A stretch of DNA of 8,562 nt from Phycisphaerae bacterium. Its GTDB lineage: Bacteria; Planctomycetota; Phycisphaerae; UBA1845. The stretch is from assembly GCA_021604825.1 (NCBI GenBank), contig BQJS01000204.1:1-8562 (forward strand), given 5' to 3'. A program made the position numbers and the translations under genes. Below, one piece after another: positions 1 through 6,099 of this stretch; within the stretch, counting starts at the first letter, position 1, and each line of letters starts with the position of its first letter. Under the pieces are notes generated by a model that saw nothing but the letters and a program-made list of their open reading frames with translations, searched no databases and was not told the origin of the DNA.

Positions 1-228
1 CTCGCCTTCGACGTAATCGCGGTGCTCGATGGTCCAGCGCATCGACACGGGACCAAGCTGTGACTTGATGACCACCCGATCGCCGTCGCGGATGCCCCCG
101 CTGCGCTCGACGACTTCGACCTTTTCCCAAGGTGGCTGCAAGCGTTCGAAGGCACCGGGGCATTTGTGCCACTCAAAGACATCTTTCGCCGGTGCTTCGA
201 TGTGGGTGCGATGGACAAAACTGGGCAT
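1..228 (-). CDS. SRPBCC-fold protein, N-terminal part (possible TIGR01777-type SDR fusion), cut by window edge
   Basis: Reading leftward from the ATG at 228-226 there are 76 uninterrupted codons to the window edge, so the C-terminus is missing. The protein starts MPSFVHRTHIEAPAKDVFEW and continues HKCPGAFERLQPPWEKVEVV (residues 21-40). It then shows GGIRDGDRVVI (44-54) and RWTIEHRDY (64-72). This strand-helix start, with the aPa..vF.WH..PGAf.RL.PPW pattern, is what I know from the SRPBCC (START/Bet v1-like) domain fused to, or encoded beside, TIGR01777-family NAD-dependent epimerase-like proteins. Such domains form a hydrophobic ligand pocket; the ligand here is unknown. The start is supported by AGGA on the minus strand (complement of 237-240), eight bases before the ATG. 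The SRPBCC call is fairly firm. The fused reductase is inference because that part lies outside the window. Confidence 0.85.
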   Translation of the reverse strand, partial: MPSFVHRTHIEAPAKDVFEWHKCPGAFERLQPPWEKVEVVERSGGIRDGDRVVIKSQLGPVSMRWTIEHRDYVEGE

Positions 229-598
229 GGGGCTAATCCTCGAAGGGCGTTACGCATACACTACCGCGTAGAGCGTATGACCCGTTCGCTTAGGATCAAG
301 CATTCGTTTCAGTTCCAGGAAAATTGAATCTTGCGAGCATTGTTGTGGTTTCGAGCCGATTTGAGACTCGCGGACAACACCGCACTCCACCATGCCTGCA
401 AGGAGGCGGAGGACGGTGTGCTTGCCGTCTTTGCACTGTCCACAAAGCAATGGGCTAGGCATGATTGAGGAACTGTGAAAGTTGATTTCGTCCTTCGAAA
501 TCTGGCCACGCTCGCGGCGTCGCTTGTCAAATTGAATATCCCGCTGAAGCTGATCGACGCCCCGCGCTTCGACTCGGTTCCCACAAAACTCTTGAAAG
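229..598. other. Gene-poor stretch upstream of the SRPBCC gene
   Basis: No open frame here has both a believable start and protein-like content. On the plus strand, 475-681 is open from a GTG and reads helix-like at first (VKVDFVLRNLATLAASLVKL), but it has no ribosome binding site and decays after about 600. Minus-strand frames over the same bases are Ser/Thr/Arg-rich, as antisense frames usually are. No good sigma70 promoter was found for the minus-strand gene at 1-228. The stretch may be the start of the decayed region described at 475-1415. Confidence 0.4.
255..279. repeat. Nested stem-loop in the upstream region of the SRPBCC gene
   Basis: CATAC (255-259) pairs with GTATG (275-279) and, inside it, CTAC (261-264) pairs with GTAG (268-271) around a CGC loop. 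A single A and the bases AGC form an internal bulge. The element lies about 27 bases upstream of the ATG of the minus-strand gene, so it would sit in its 5' leader or act as an operator. The short stems could also be chance. Confidence 0.3.
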
Positions 599-1168
599 TT
601 GCACAAGGACCACGAGCGCATCGCTTTGTGCAGCGACCTTCCGTATCAGTTGGTTCATCACGCATTGAATCCGATCGTTGAAAGACTGAACCGGCGGTGG
701 GGGGAATTGCAGGGCGGCTGGCAACCCTTCGGACACGTCGTTGAGGCAGCGGAGGAAATGGCCGGTCTCCGGGTTATGACGTTAGACCTCATCGAACCGT
801 CGCGTGGGCTGTCAGGAAAGGTTGCGTTCAACGTGTCGCGAAAGCTGGAGGAAGTTGGTCAACCGATTCCGCTCTCCGTGCTCGAACTCGTGCGTGATGC
901 CATGCGCGAAGGGTGGTTTCAGAATTTGGCTTTCCTGGAACCGATCTTTGGTCCAGGCCGCAAGCGCCGCGAGATCATGCGCTCGCAGGCCCAGGTCAAG
1001 CGGACCCACGCACGGCTGATCGATCCGCTGGTGGTGGGTTTCCTAGGTGTGGGACCTGCGTACCATATACAGGAACGCATCAACAATGGACTCGGGCGGA
1101 GGACAAAGCCCGGCTTCAAGACAACGTGGATGAGCGATACGGCCGGCTCAAGCTCCATTACGTCTTAA
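599..1168 (+). CDS. Doubtful hypothetical protein or pseudogene fragment (189 aa)
   Basis: The frame is open for 190 codons from a TTG at 599, just after an in-frame TGA at 593, to TAA at 1166-1168. I do not recognise the product. Composition is protein-like: acidic and basic residues are balanced and there are helical stretches such as VVEAAEEMAGLRVMTLDLI and PLSVLELVRDAMREGWF. Other pieces are REIMRSQAQVKRTHARLIDP and LVVGFLGVGPAYHIQERI. No signal peptide, membrane span or known motif is visible. The TTG has no ribosome binding site. The alternative ATG at 758 has GGAGG only three bases before it, which is too close. Similar-looking readings continue in frame 1 before about 600 and in frames 1 and 0 after about 1110, which suggests a frameshifted relic. 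The codon-aligned antisense frame is also partly open, so strand is uncertain. Confidence 0.25.
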   Translation: MHKDHERIALCSDLPYQLVHHALNPIVERLNRRWGELQGGWQPFGHVVEAAEEMAGLRVMTLDLIEPSRGLSGKVAFNVSRKLEEVGQPIPLSVLELVRDAMREGWFQNLAFLEPIFGPGRKRREIMRSQAQVKRTHARLIDPLVVGFLGVGPAYHIQERINNGLGRRTKPGFKTTWMSDTAGSSSITS

Positions 1169-1631
1169 CGGCACGCCCAAACCGCAATCGAACCTCTCGT
1201 CGTCGATTCGTAGCGAGTTGCGGAACCTTGTGGACATCATCCGGGACGGCATCGCGGTTTACCAGGTCGAGGCTGCCGAATCGCCCTATGCCGTTCGCTG
1301 TGACCAAAGTGCATGCCAGATTTCTTGTTACGAATGGCCAATAAATGGGGTAAGCCTCAAGCGCCCTTGCTCTGATATGAGCAGTGGTCTAAACACCAGG
1401 GGAAGGTCATCATGAAGCCGAACCGCTGGCACTGAATGCACCTGCGAATTTCGATGTGTCGCCTCCGCCCTAAGATCAACCGCGCCGACGCTGCGTGATA
1501 AGTATTTGGTGCAGCGAGAATGAAGTGCTGTACAATGCGCGTGCAGGGTTGAGCGGCATACCGCGAGCCTGGCAATGTGGGGCAGCTCGGCCTGGAATAC
1601 AATGTGGCGCATTTCTGATGGAAAGAGACAG
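1169..1631. other. Upstream region of the histidine kinase gene
   Basis: This stretch contains no convincing gene. Frame 0 on the plus strand stays open to 1415 and reads RSELRNLVDIIRDGIAVYQV early on, which may be the end of the decayed reading that starts further left. Small inverted repeats are present: TGCTC (1368-1372) with GAGCA (1379-1383), and CGCTGC (1489-1494) with GCAGCG (1511-1516). A possible promoter lies at 1506-1536. Confidence 0.4.
1506..1536 (+). promoter_or_regulatory. Weak candidate sigma70-like promoter for the histidine kinase gene
   Basis: TACAAT (1531-1536) matches the -10 consensus at five of six positions. The only -35-like hexamer is TTGGTG (1506-1511), with a long 19-base spacer. 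An inverted repeat, CGCTGC (1489-1494) with GCAGCG (1511-1516), overlaps the -35 side and could be an operator. Transcription would begin near 1543, about 90 bases before the preferred start codon. Planctomycete promoters are poorly defined, so this is only a candidate. Confidence 0.2.
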
Positions 1632-4109
1632 ATGAGCGATCAGATTCTACCGGACCAAACACGACAAATGCGAGATAGCGTCCAGCACTATCGGTCCGTG
1701 GCGGAAGACTCGCCCGTTATGATCAGCCGGTTTCTGCCAGGTGGCGAGATCACGTACGTCAACGACGCCTATTGCCAGTATTTCAAGAAGACGCCAGACG
1801 AACTGGTAGGCCAGAGTGTCTTCACTTTGGTTCCGGATGCGGATCGGGAAATCGTGCGTGCCAATCTCTCAGAAATTACGGTCGATTCTCCCACGATGTC
1901 ACACGAGCACGCTGTCATTGCGCCAAACGGTGAACTCCGGGAACATCGCTCGACCAATCGAGCGCTATTTGACGCTGACGGAAAAATATCTGCTTACCAG
2001 TCCATTGGCGAAGATATCACTGAGCGCAAACGTGCCGAAGAGGAGACCAGAAAATCAAGACGAATGTTCAGCGATGTGCTTGATACGATTCCGGTTCGTG
2101 TTTTTTGGAAAGATCTTGACGGCGTTTTTCTGGGCTGCAACCAGTTGTTTGCTCAAGACGCTGGCGAGAGCCGTCCGGACGACATTATTGGCAAGACTGA
2201 CAAGTGCATGCCATGGTCTGAGCAAGCCGATTTGTATCGAAGCGACGACAGTCGGGTCATTGCAAGCGGGAAGCCGAAAATAAATTATGAAGAGCCCCAA
2301 ACGACACCAGAGGGAAAACGCATTTGGCTTCGTACATCCAAGATTCCCCTCCGCAATAGTCGCGGAGAAGTCTACGGCGTTCTTGGAACATACGAAGACA
2401 TTACGCTTCAAAAATGGGTCAAAGCTCTAAGGATCGGTCAGCAACGTATCTTGGAACTGATATCGACGGGCAATGCGCCACTTGCCAAGATATTGGAAGA
2501 AATTGTGCGCTTTACGGAAGAAGTGTTCACAAATGTTCGCGCCACCGTCCTGCATGTTCATGGCGGCAGGTTATGGCGCGGCGTGGCACCGAGCATGCCT
2601 GCAGCTTGCATCGACCTTTTTGACGGTTCGGAGATTGGACCATCTGCAGGATCATGTGGCACAGCCGCCCACCGTGGGGAGCGGGTGATCGTAGCGGATG
2701 TGGCCACTGATCCCTTGTGGGCAGAACATCGTCAATTAGGCAAGACATACAAGTTCAAGGCGTGCTGGTCGGAGCCGATACTTGCTGCAACTGGCGAAGT
2801 GGTGGCTGTTTTTACACTCTATCACGATGTTGAAGGCGCTCCAGACTCCAACGAGATCCAGCTGATTGAGACCATGGCGAAGTTGATCAGCATAGCTATT
2901 GAGCGAGAGCGGGCGGAGAAGGCGCGGCGCGAATTGGAAGCGCAGCTTCGCCAGTCGCAGAAGATGGAGGCGCTTGGCCAAATGGCGGGAGGAGTGGCTC
3001 ACGATTTCAATAACCTCCTGACCGTCATCTTGGGCCACAGTGAGATGCTTTTATCAGCAGCCCCCCTCAAGATCGCGTCGATAGCCACGGAGCCGCTCCA
3101 GTCTGGACTCCGTCAGATCCAATCGGCGGGTGAGCAGGCCGCGCTTCTGACTCGAAAGCTCTTGGCGTTTGGCCGCCGTGACATGCCGAAATCCGAAGTA
3201 CTTGAAGTGACCAGCCTAGTCGCCGGTATGGAAGAGATGCTTCGGAGGCTAATCGGTGAACAAATTAAGTTAAACTTCAAGCTCTGTGCAGAAGAGTGTT
3301 TGATAAACGCCGATGTGGGACAAATCGAGCAGTTAGTTTTGAACCTAGTCCTTAATGCCCGAGACGCCATGCCAAAAGGCGGACGGCTTGATGTCGAGGT
3401 AAAGCAAGTTGAATTGGATCAAGCGTATGTGGCAAACCATGCCGGCGCTCAGGTTGGTCAGCACGTCCGAATATCCGTAATAGACAACGGAGTGGGCATG
3501 AATCCTGAAGAATTGGAGCGAATCTTCGAACCGTTCTTTACGACAAAGCCAGCAGGTAAGGGCACCGGGCTGGGACTCTCTACCGTTTATGCAACAGTTA
3601 GGCAGTTGGGTGGGCACATTTGCGTGGACAGTGAGGTTGGCGTGGGGTCTTCGTTTGGTGTTTACATTCTGATTACAGATAAGCCAAGAACGGCAATGGA
3701 GCAGGAAGGCGAGATGCCGGGTCAAGGTGCCGGTGAGACCATCTTGGTATGCGAGGACGAAGCCATGGTCAGTCGCATCATGTGCCAGACCTTGCGCTCA
3801 GCCGGTTACACAGTCATCGAGGTTAGAAGTGGCAAGCAAGCGCTGACGGCAGTGGCGGATCATACAGGTACAATCGACTTGCTCGTTTCCGATGTCGTGA
3901 TGCCAGGCATGAGCGGCAAAGACCTCGCGGATCGCCTACTTCAGCACGACCCCAACATGCGCGTGCTCTTTGTGTCGGGATATTCGGAGAATCACCTTGA
4001 TGCTCGGAGCGTATGGAGTGGCGCGGTGGAATTCATTCAAAAGCCATTCGGCCCGAAGGTCTTGCTACGACGCGTGCGTGAAATCCTCGACGCAAAGAAA
4101 TCGATATGA
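1632..4109 (+). CDS. Soluble hybrid sensor histidine kinase, PAS-PAS-GAF-HisKA-HATPase-REC
   Basis: From the ATG at 1632 the product is 825 aa; residue numbers use this start. PAS domain one spans about 22-137, ending GEDITERKRAEEE, and PAS two about 144-261, ending GTYEDITLQK. A GAF domain (about 265-423) carries GPSAGSCGTAAHRGERVIVA and an ACWSEPI motif. A coiled linker leads to the H-box GGVAHDFNNLLT with phospho-acceptor His457. Next come the N-box LVLNARDAMPKGG (Asn575), G1 box DNGVGM, F-box FEPFFTTKP and G2 box GKGTGLGLS. The C-terminal receiver (about 703-819) has the Glu-Asp pair in VCEDEA, acceptor Asp754 in SDVVMPGMSG, Ser in FVSGYSE and Lys804 in IQKPF. No transmembrane span or signal peptide is seen, so it should sense a cytoplasmic signal, bind ATP, autophosphorylate and pass phosphate to its own receiver. 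An in-frame ATG at 1575 would add 19 unconserved residues; 1632 was chosen because GGAAAGAG precedes it, though that site is weak. A separate output protein is not in the window. Confidence 0.95.
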   Translation: MSDQILPDQTRQMRDSVQHYRSVAEDSPVMISRFLPGGEITYVNDAYCQYFKKTPDELVGQSVFTLVPDADREIVRANLSEITVDSPTMSHEHAVIAPNGELREHRSTNRALFDADGKISAYQSIGEDITERKRAEEETRKSRRMFSDVLDTIPVRVFWKDLDGVFLGCNQLFAQDAGESRPDDIIGKTDKCMPWSEQADLYRSDDSRVIASGKPKINYEEPQTTPEGKRIWLRTSKIPLRNSRGEVYGVLGTYEDITLQKWVKALRIGQQRILELISTGNAPLAKILEEIVRFTEEVFTNVRATVLHVHGGRLWRGVAPSMPAACIDLFDGSEIGPSAGSCGTAAHRGERVIVADVATDPLWAEHRQLGKTYKFKACWSEPILAATGEVVAVFTLYHDVEGAPDSNEIQLIETMAKLISIAIERERAEKARRELEAQLRQSQKMEALGQMAGGVAHDFNNLLTVILGHSEMLLSAAPLKIASIATEPLQSGLRQIQSAGEQAALLTRKLLAFGRRDMPKSEVLEVTSLVAGMEEMLRRLIGEQIKLNFKLCAEECLINADVGQIEQLVLNLVLNARDAMPKGGRLDVEVKQVELDQAYVANHAGAQVGQHVRISVIDNGVGMNPEELERIFEPFFTTKPAGKGTGLGLSTVYATVRQLGGHICVDSEVGVGSSFGVYILITDKPRTAMEQEGEMPGQGAGETILVCEDEAMVSRIMCQTLRSAGYTVIEVRSGKQALTAVADHTGTIDLLVSDVVMPGMSGKDLADRLLQHDPNMRVLFVSGYSENHLDARSVWSGAVEFIQKPFGPKVLLRRVREILDAKKSI

Positions 4110-4200
4110 TCTCACTTGAATCTCTCAGCTACTTGAAGCGGCAAACCAGCCTCATCTGCATGTCACGACAATCCACAGTCCCGCTCAGATTGCCGCCGAA

Positions 4201-4220
4201 ATGGATTGCGACTAATCCAT
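4201..4220. repeat. 7-bp inverted repeat (hairpin)
   Basis: ATGGATT (4201-4207) and AATCCAT (4214-4220) are perfect inverted copies around a six-base loop, GCGACT. The element lies about 90 bases after the kinase stop. No run of T follows, so a standard terminator is unlikely. Confidence 0.45.
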
Positions 4221-4249
4221 AACTGGACAATCGTGTATTCGTATATTTG

Positions 4250-4263
4250 TGCATCATGATGCA
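4250..4263. repeat. Perfect 14-bp palindrome TGCATCATGATGCA
   Basis: TGCATCATGATGCA reads the same on both strands with no spacer. It contains the start codon of the 29-codon frame at 4256. A spacerless palindrome suits a dimeric DNA-binding protein site better than an RNA hairpin. Confidence 0.5.
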
Positions 4264-4345
4264 ACTTACGGAGGAGCAGTCCGATTGGTTGCTCGAACGG
4301 ATTCCAATAATTCTACGAACTACGGTGTGTTTCAAATGCGGCTGA
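4256..4345 (+). pseudogene. 29-codon open frame resembling a truncated transposase N-terminus
   Basis: The frame starts with two ATG codons (4256, 4259) and reads MMQLTEEQSDWLLERIP for its first 17 residues, then stops at TGA 4343-4345. IS5-like and related DDE transposases often begin with a motif of the form LT.EQW..LEPLIP, and the first half fits that pattern. The rest, ending TTVCFKCG, does not. No further transposase sequence follows in any plus-strand frame. It may be a broken insertion-sequence remnant, but a match this short can be chance. Confidence 0.22.
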
Positions 4346-4494
4346 ACAACTGTGCGTATACATCGACAATAAGCTGCATTTATGCCTGCATTTATTGCTT
4401 TAGTGGGGGTGCAGAAACCGCCCTAGAATGGTCAAGAACACGGTTCTGAAACATGGGATGACGATTCGAATCCTCTCGCCCCGGTTGAAATACC

Positions 4495-4524
4495 AGAATG
4501 CTTTGGCAACTGCCGAAGCATTCT
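4495..4524 (+). repeat. 13-bp hairpin, not followed by a T-tract
   Basis: AGAATGCTTTGGC (4495-4507) pairs with GCCGAAGCATTCT (4512-4524) around the loop AACT. Twelve pairs are Watson-Crick and one is T:G. The flanking TACCAGA (4491-4497) also matches TCTGGTA (4534-4540), giving a competing outer stem. The next bases, GTGTTTACG, are not T-rich. It could be a leader structure for the antiporter transcript, a factor-dependent terminator for the kinase gene, or a mobile-element end. Confidence 0.55.
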
Positions 4525-4672
4525 GTGTTTACGTCTGGTACGATTGCGTCCTGTCGCCCCATGGGCGCAGCCCCAGGTTTGAACTTCCGATGGTGGGCTG
4601 CTGTTCGTTCGATGGGTCTTGCTTTTACCCGCCGCTGACACAATTGCCGCCGTTTGCGAATAGACTCTCGTT

Positions 4673-4786
4673 ATGCGCCACACGATCAAGATGTGCTTCC
4701 TTGCCACTCTGGCAGCGGTCTTCTGCTGCGGCTTCCAGTCGTCGCGGTGGGTGCCATCCGACCTCAGGTGGCGAGCAAACGCATGA
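4673..4786 (+). CDS. Possible 37-aa leader peptide or mini-protein overlapping the antiporter start
   Basis: The frame runs from ATG 4673 to TGA 4784-4786 and begins MRHTIKMCFLATLAAVFCCG, a basic start followed by a hydrophobic core as in a short signal peptide or single membrane span. The remainder (21-37) is hydrophilic, rich in Arg and Trp and ending RANA. Its stop overlaps the antiporter ATG at 4783 as ATGA, a classic arrangement for translational coupling. Third codon positions are mostly C or G, as in the antiporter gene. No Shine-Dalgarno sequence lies before 4673, and the Cys residues do not make a standard lipobox (Phe before Cys). It may be a true small gene or a chance frame. Confidence 0.33.
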   Translation: MRHTIKMCFLATLAAVFCCGFQSSRWVPSDLRWRANA

Positions 4787-5856
4787 ACGACTGGTTGCTC
4801 ATCGGGCTTGGGCTAGCAATTCTTGTCGCGGGTGCCGAATTGCTCGTTCGTGGTGCCTCGGTACTTGCATCCCGACTCGGTGTTTCTCCCCTTGTGGTCG
4901 GGCTGACTGTTGTCGCCTTCGGAACCAGTTCGCCGGAACTCGCGGTCTCGTTGAGCGCGGTTGCACGAGATCAACCGGACCTTGTGCTCGGCAACGCAGT
5001 CGGAAGCAACACGTTCAATGTGCTCTTCATCCTCGGCCTCTCTGCGGTGGTGCGTCCTCTCATCGTGAGCCAGAAGCTCATTCGGGTGGATGTGCCGATC
5101 ATGATCGCCATCTCGATCGTGCTCTGGGCGTTGCTCCTTGATGGTTCTCTGGGGCGCTTTGATGGCGTCGTTCTACTCGCGGGCATCGTTACCTACACGA
5201 TCCTCGCCATCCAAGTGTCTCGTCGCGAGTCTCTGGCTGTTGTTGAGGAGTACGCCAGCGCAGTGCCAAAGCCGATCCGCCACTCGATCATGAAGGCGCT
5301 GATTCTGATCGCCGTCGGCCTGGCGGGGTGTGTTCTCGGCGCTCGATGGTTCGTCTCTGGAGCGGTTGCAGTTGCGACGGACATGGGGGTAAGTGAACTT
5401 GTCATCGGCCTCACGATCGTTGCTGCGGGCACTTCCCTTCCAGAGGTAGCGACCTCGCTGGTCGCTGTCGTTCGCGGCCAGAGGGACATCGCGGTCGGCA
5501 ACGTCATTGGGAGCAACATCTTCAACATCCTCGGGATCCTGGGGCTCGCCGGTGTGGTCGCGCCGCGCGGCATTCCAGTTGAACCATCTCTCATGGCATT
5601 CGACTTGCCGGTCATGATCGCTGTTGCGATCGCGTGCCTTCCGATCGCGTTTACCGGATTTCGGATCAACCGATGGGAAGGCGGGATGCTCTTTGGCGCC
5701 TATCTCGCGTACATCGCGTTCATCGTGCTCACTTCAAACCAGCACGAGCTCGCTGGTTGGCTCAGCACTGCCATGCGGTACTTCGTCATTCCGATCGCGG
5801 GATTTGGGATACTGATGAGTGTTGGTCATGTTTTCATTGCCCGAGGTAGACACTGA
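4783..5856 (+). CDS. CaCA-family sodium/calcium antiporter (YrbG type)
   Basis: The 357-aa membrane protein moves cations across the inner membrane, probably Ca2+ against Na+ or H+. The two inverted alpha-repeats that form the ion site are both complete. Repeat one has AFGTSSPE (45-52) and GNAVGSNTFN (70-79). Repeat two has AAGTSLPE (214-221) and GNVIGSNIFN (239-248). The ion-binding acidic residues Glu52 and Glu221 and the GSN asparagines are present. About ten to eleven hydrophobic spans are visible, with a hydrophilic central loop at roughly 147-170. The length is a little above the 325 aa of E. coli YrbG. The ATG at 4783 was chosen because the family begins at the first membrane span, as MNDWLLIGLG does, and AGGTGG lies ten bases upstream. 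The in-phase extension back to TTG 4654 is not hydrophobic or family-like. The gene converges with the one at 6270-8562. Ion specificity cannot be read from sequence. Confidence 0.94.
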   Translation: MNDWLLIGLGLAILVAGAELLVRGASVLASRLGVSPLVVGLTVVAFGTSSPELAVSLSAVARDQPDLVLGNAVGSNTFNVLFILGLSAVVRPLIVSQKLIRVDVPIMIAISIVLWALLLDGSLGRFDGVVLLAGIVTYTILAIQVSRRESLAVVEEYASAVPKPIRHSIMKALILIAVGLAGCVLGARWFVSGAVAVATDMGVSELVIGLTIVAAGTSLPEVATSLVAVVRGQRDIAVGNVIGSNIFNILGILGLAGVVAPRGIPVEPSLMAFDLPVMIAVAIACLPIAFTGFRINRWEGGMLFGAYLAYIAFIVLTSNQHELAGWLSTAMRYFVIPIAGFGILMSVGHVFIARGRH

Positions 5857-5867
5857 CTCCAGCGAAG

Positions 5868-5903
5868 AGACTGCGAACCATATACTCAAAATTCGCATTG
5901 TCT
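5868..5903 (+). repeat. Stem-loop just after the antiporter stop codon
   Basis: AGAC (5868-5871) and TGCGAA (5872-5877) pair with GTCT (5900-5903) and TTCGCA (5892-5897), with a two-base TT bulge and a 14-base loop. It begins 12 bases after the antiporter stop and abuts the next hairpin exactly. A role in protecting the 3' end or in termination is inference. Confidence 0.45.
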
Positions 5904-5919
5904 GTCACTAGAAAGTGAC
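5904..5919. repeat. 6-bp hairpin GTCACT-AGAA-AGTGAC
   Basis: GTCACT (5904-5909) and AGTGAC (5914-5919) are perfect inverted copies around AGAA. The hairpin directly follows the stem-loop at 5868-5903. The following bases are CCGGCC, not T-rich, so it is not a standard intrinsic terminator. Confidence 0.5.
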
Positions 5920-6016
5920 CCGGCCAGAAACCGTGTTTCCAGGCTCCAGAGACCGATCTGATCCACAAAAAGTTCAACTGGTGTCCTGTCACCCCGATAT
6001 TCCAAACCAAGACACT

Positions 6017-6053
6017 ACAGGGACTTGCGTCAACGATTGGCGTGAGTCCTTGT
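6017..6053 (+). terminator. 17-pair hairpin, possible antiporter terminator
   Basis: ACAGGGACTTGCGTCAA (6017-6033) pairs with TTGGCGTGAGTCCTTGT (6037-6053) around a CGA loop with no bulge. Thirteen pairs are Watson-Crick and four are G:U in plus-strand RNA (6020-6050, 6026-6044, 6027-6043, 6030-6040). On the minus strand the four wobbles become A:C mismatches, so the fold favours plus-strand RNA, the antiporter direction. It lies about 160 bases after the antiporter stop. The following TGCTTGT is only mildly T-rich, so termination is possible but unproven. Confidence 0.4.
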
Positions 6054-6064
6054 TGCTTGTACGC

Positions 6065-6099
6065 TTCCTGTGCTATGGGAACGCAGCATTACGCAGGAA
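6065..6099. repeat. Bulged stem-loop
   Basis: TTCCTG (6065-6070) pairs with CAGGAA (6094-6099), and inside it TGCT (6071-6074) pairs with AGCA (6085-6088), leaving a five-base bulge and a ten-base loop. It lies 11 bases beyond the 17-pair hairpin. Confidence 0.3.

Larger units (their letters stand above)
4110..4672. other. Repeat-rich non-coding stretch between kinase and antiporter genes
   Basis: This 560-base gap has no convincing full-length gene. It holds a 7-bp hairpin (4201-4220), a 14-bp palindrome (4250-4263), a 29-codon open frame (4256-4345), a 10-bp direct repeat (CTGCATTTAT at 4374-4383 and 4386-4395) and a strong hairpin (4495-4524). It also holds GCAGCCC (4567-4573) paired with GGGCTGC (4595-4601). 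An open frame at 4428-5141 overlaps the antiporter in the wrong phase and is noise. No T-tract follows any hairpin, so none looks like a standard terminator for the kinase gene. The density of small repeats suggests a remnant of a mobile element, which is inference. Confidence 0.5.

Noticed and set aside
919..1158. Minus-strand 79-codon frame opposite the doubtful 599-1168 frame.
   Set aside because: Its Ser/Arg/Pro-rich content matches the expected antisense shadow, and it has no recognisable motif; kept only as a reason for doubt about strand.
1412..1435. Seven-codon frame MKPNRWH preceded by AGGGGAAGG.
   Set aside because: The ribosome-site match is good, but the frame is too short to judge, is not rich in any one amino acid as an attenuator would be, and is far from the kinase start.
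1618..1635. Five-codon frame MERDR ending in ATGA overlap with the kinase start.
   Set aside because: No ribosome site was found for it, and such short overlaps are frequent by chance.
4405..4484. tRNA-like stretch: GATTCGAATCC (4463-4473) resembles a T-loop, and GGGG/CCCC ends lie about 77 bases apart.
   Set aside because: The T-stem does not pair (GACGA against CCTCT), the acceptor pairs only at four positions, and no D-arm or proper anticodon stem can be drawn. At most it is a chance resemblance or a very decayed tRNA.
4428..5141. A 237-codon plus-strand open frame overlapping the antiporter in another phase.
   Set aside because: Composition is Arg/Ser/Cys-rich as in out-of-phase frames, and the antiporter frame over the same DNA is unmistakable.
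5193..5669. A 158-codon minus-strand frame inside the antiporter gene.
   Set aside because: It is Ser/Thr/Pro/Arg-rich, the usual antisense shadow of a GC-rich membrane protein gene, with no ribosome site.
5969..5997. GGTG-TCCTGT-CACC (5980-5993), resembling the core of a REP-type element.
   Set aside because: The stem is only four pairs, there is a single copy in the window, and no REP-associated transposase is nearby.
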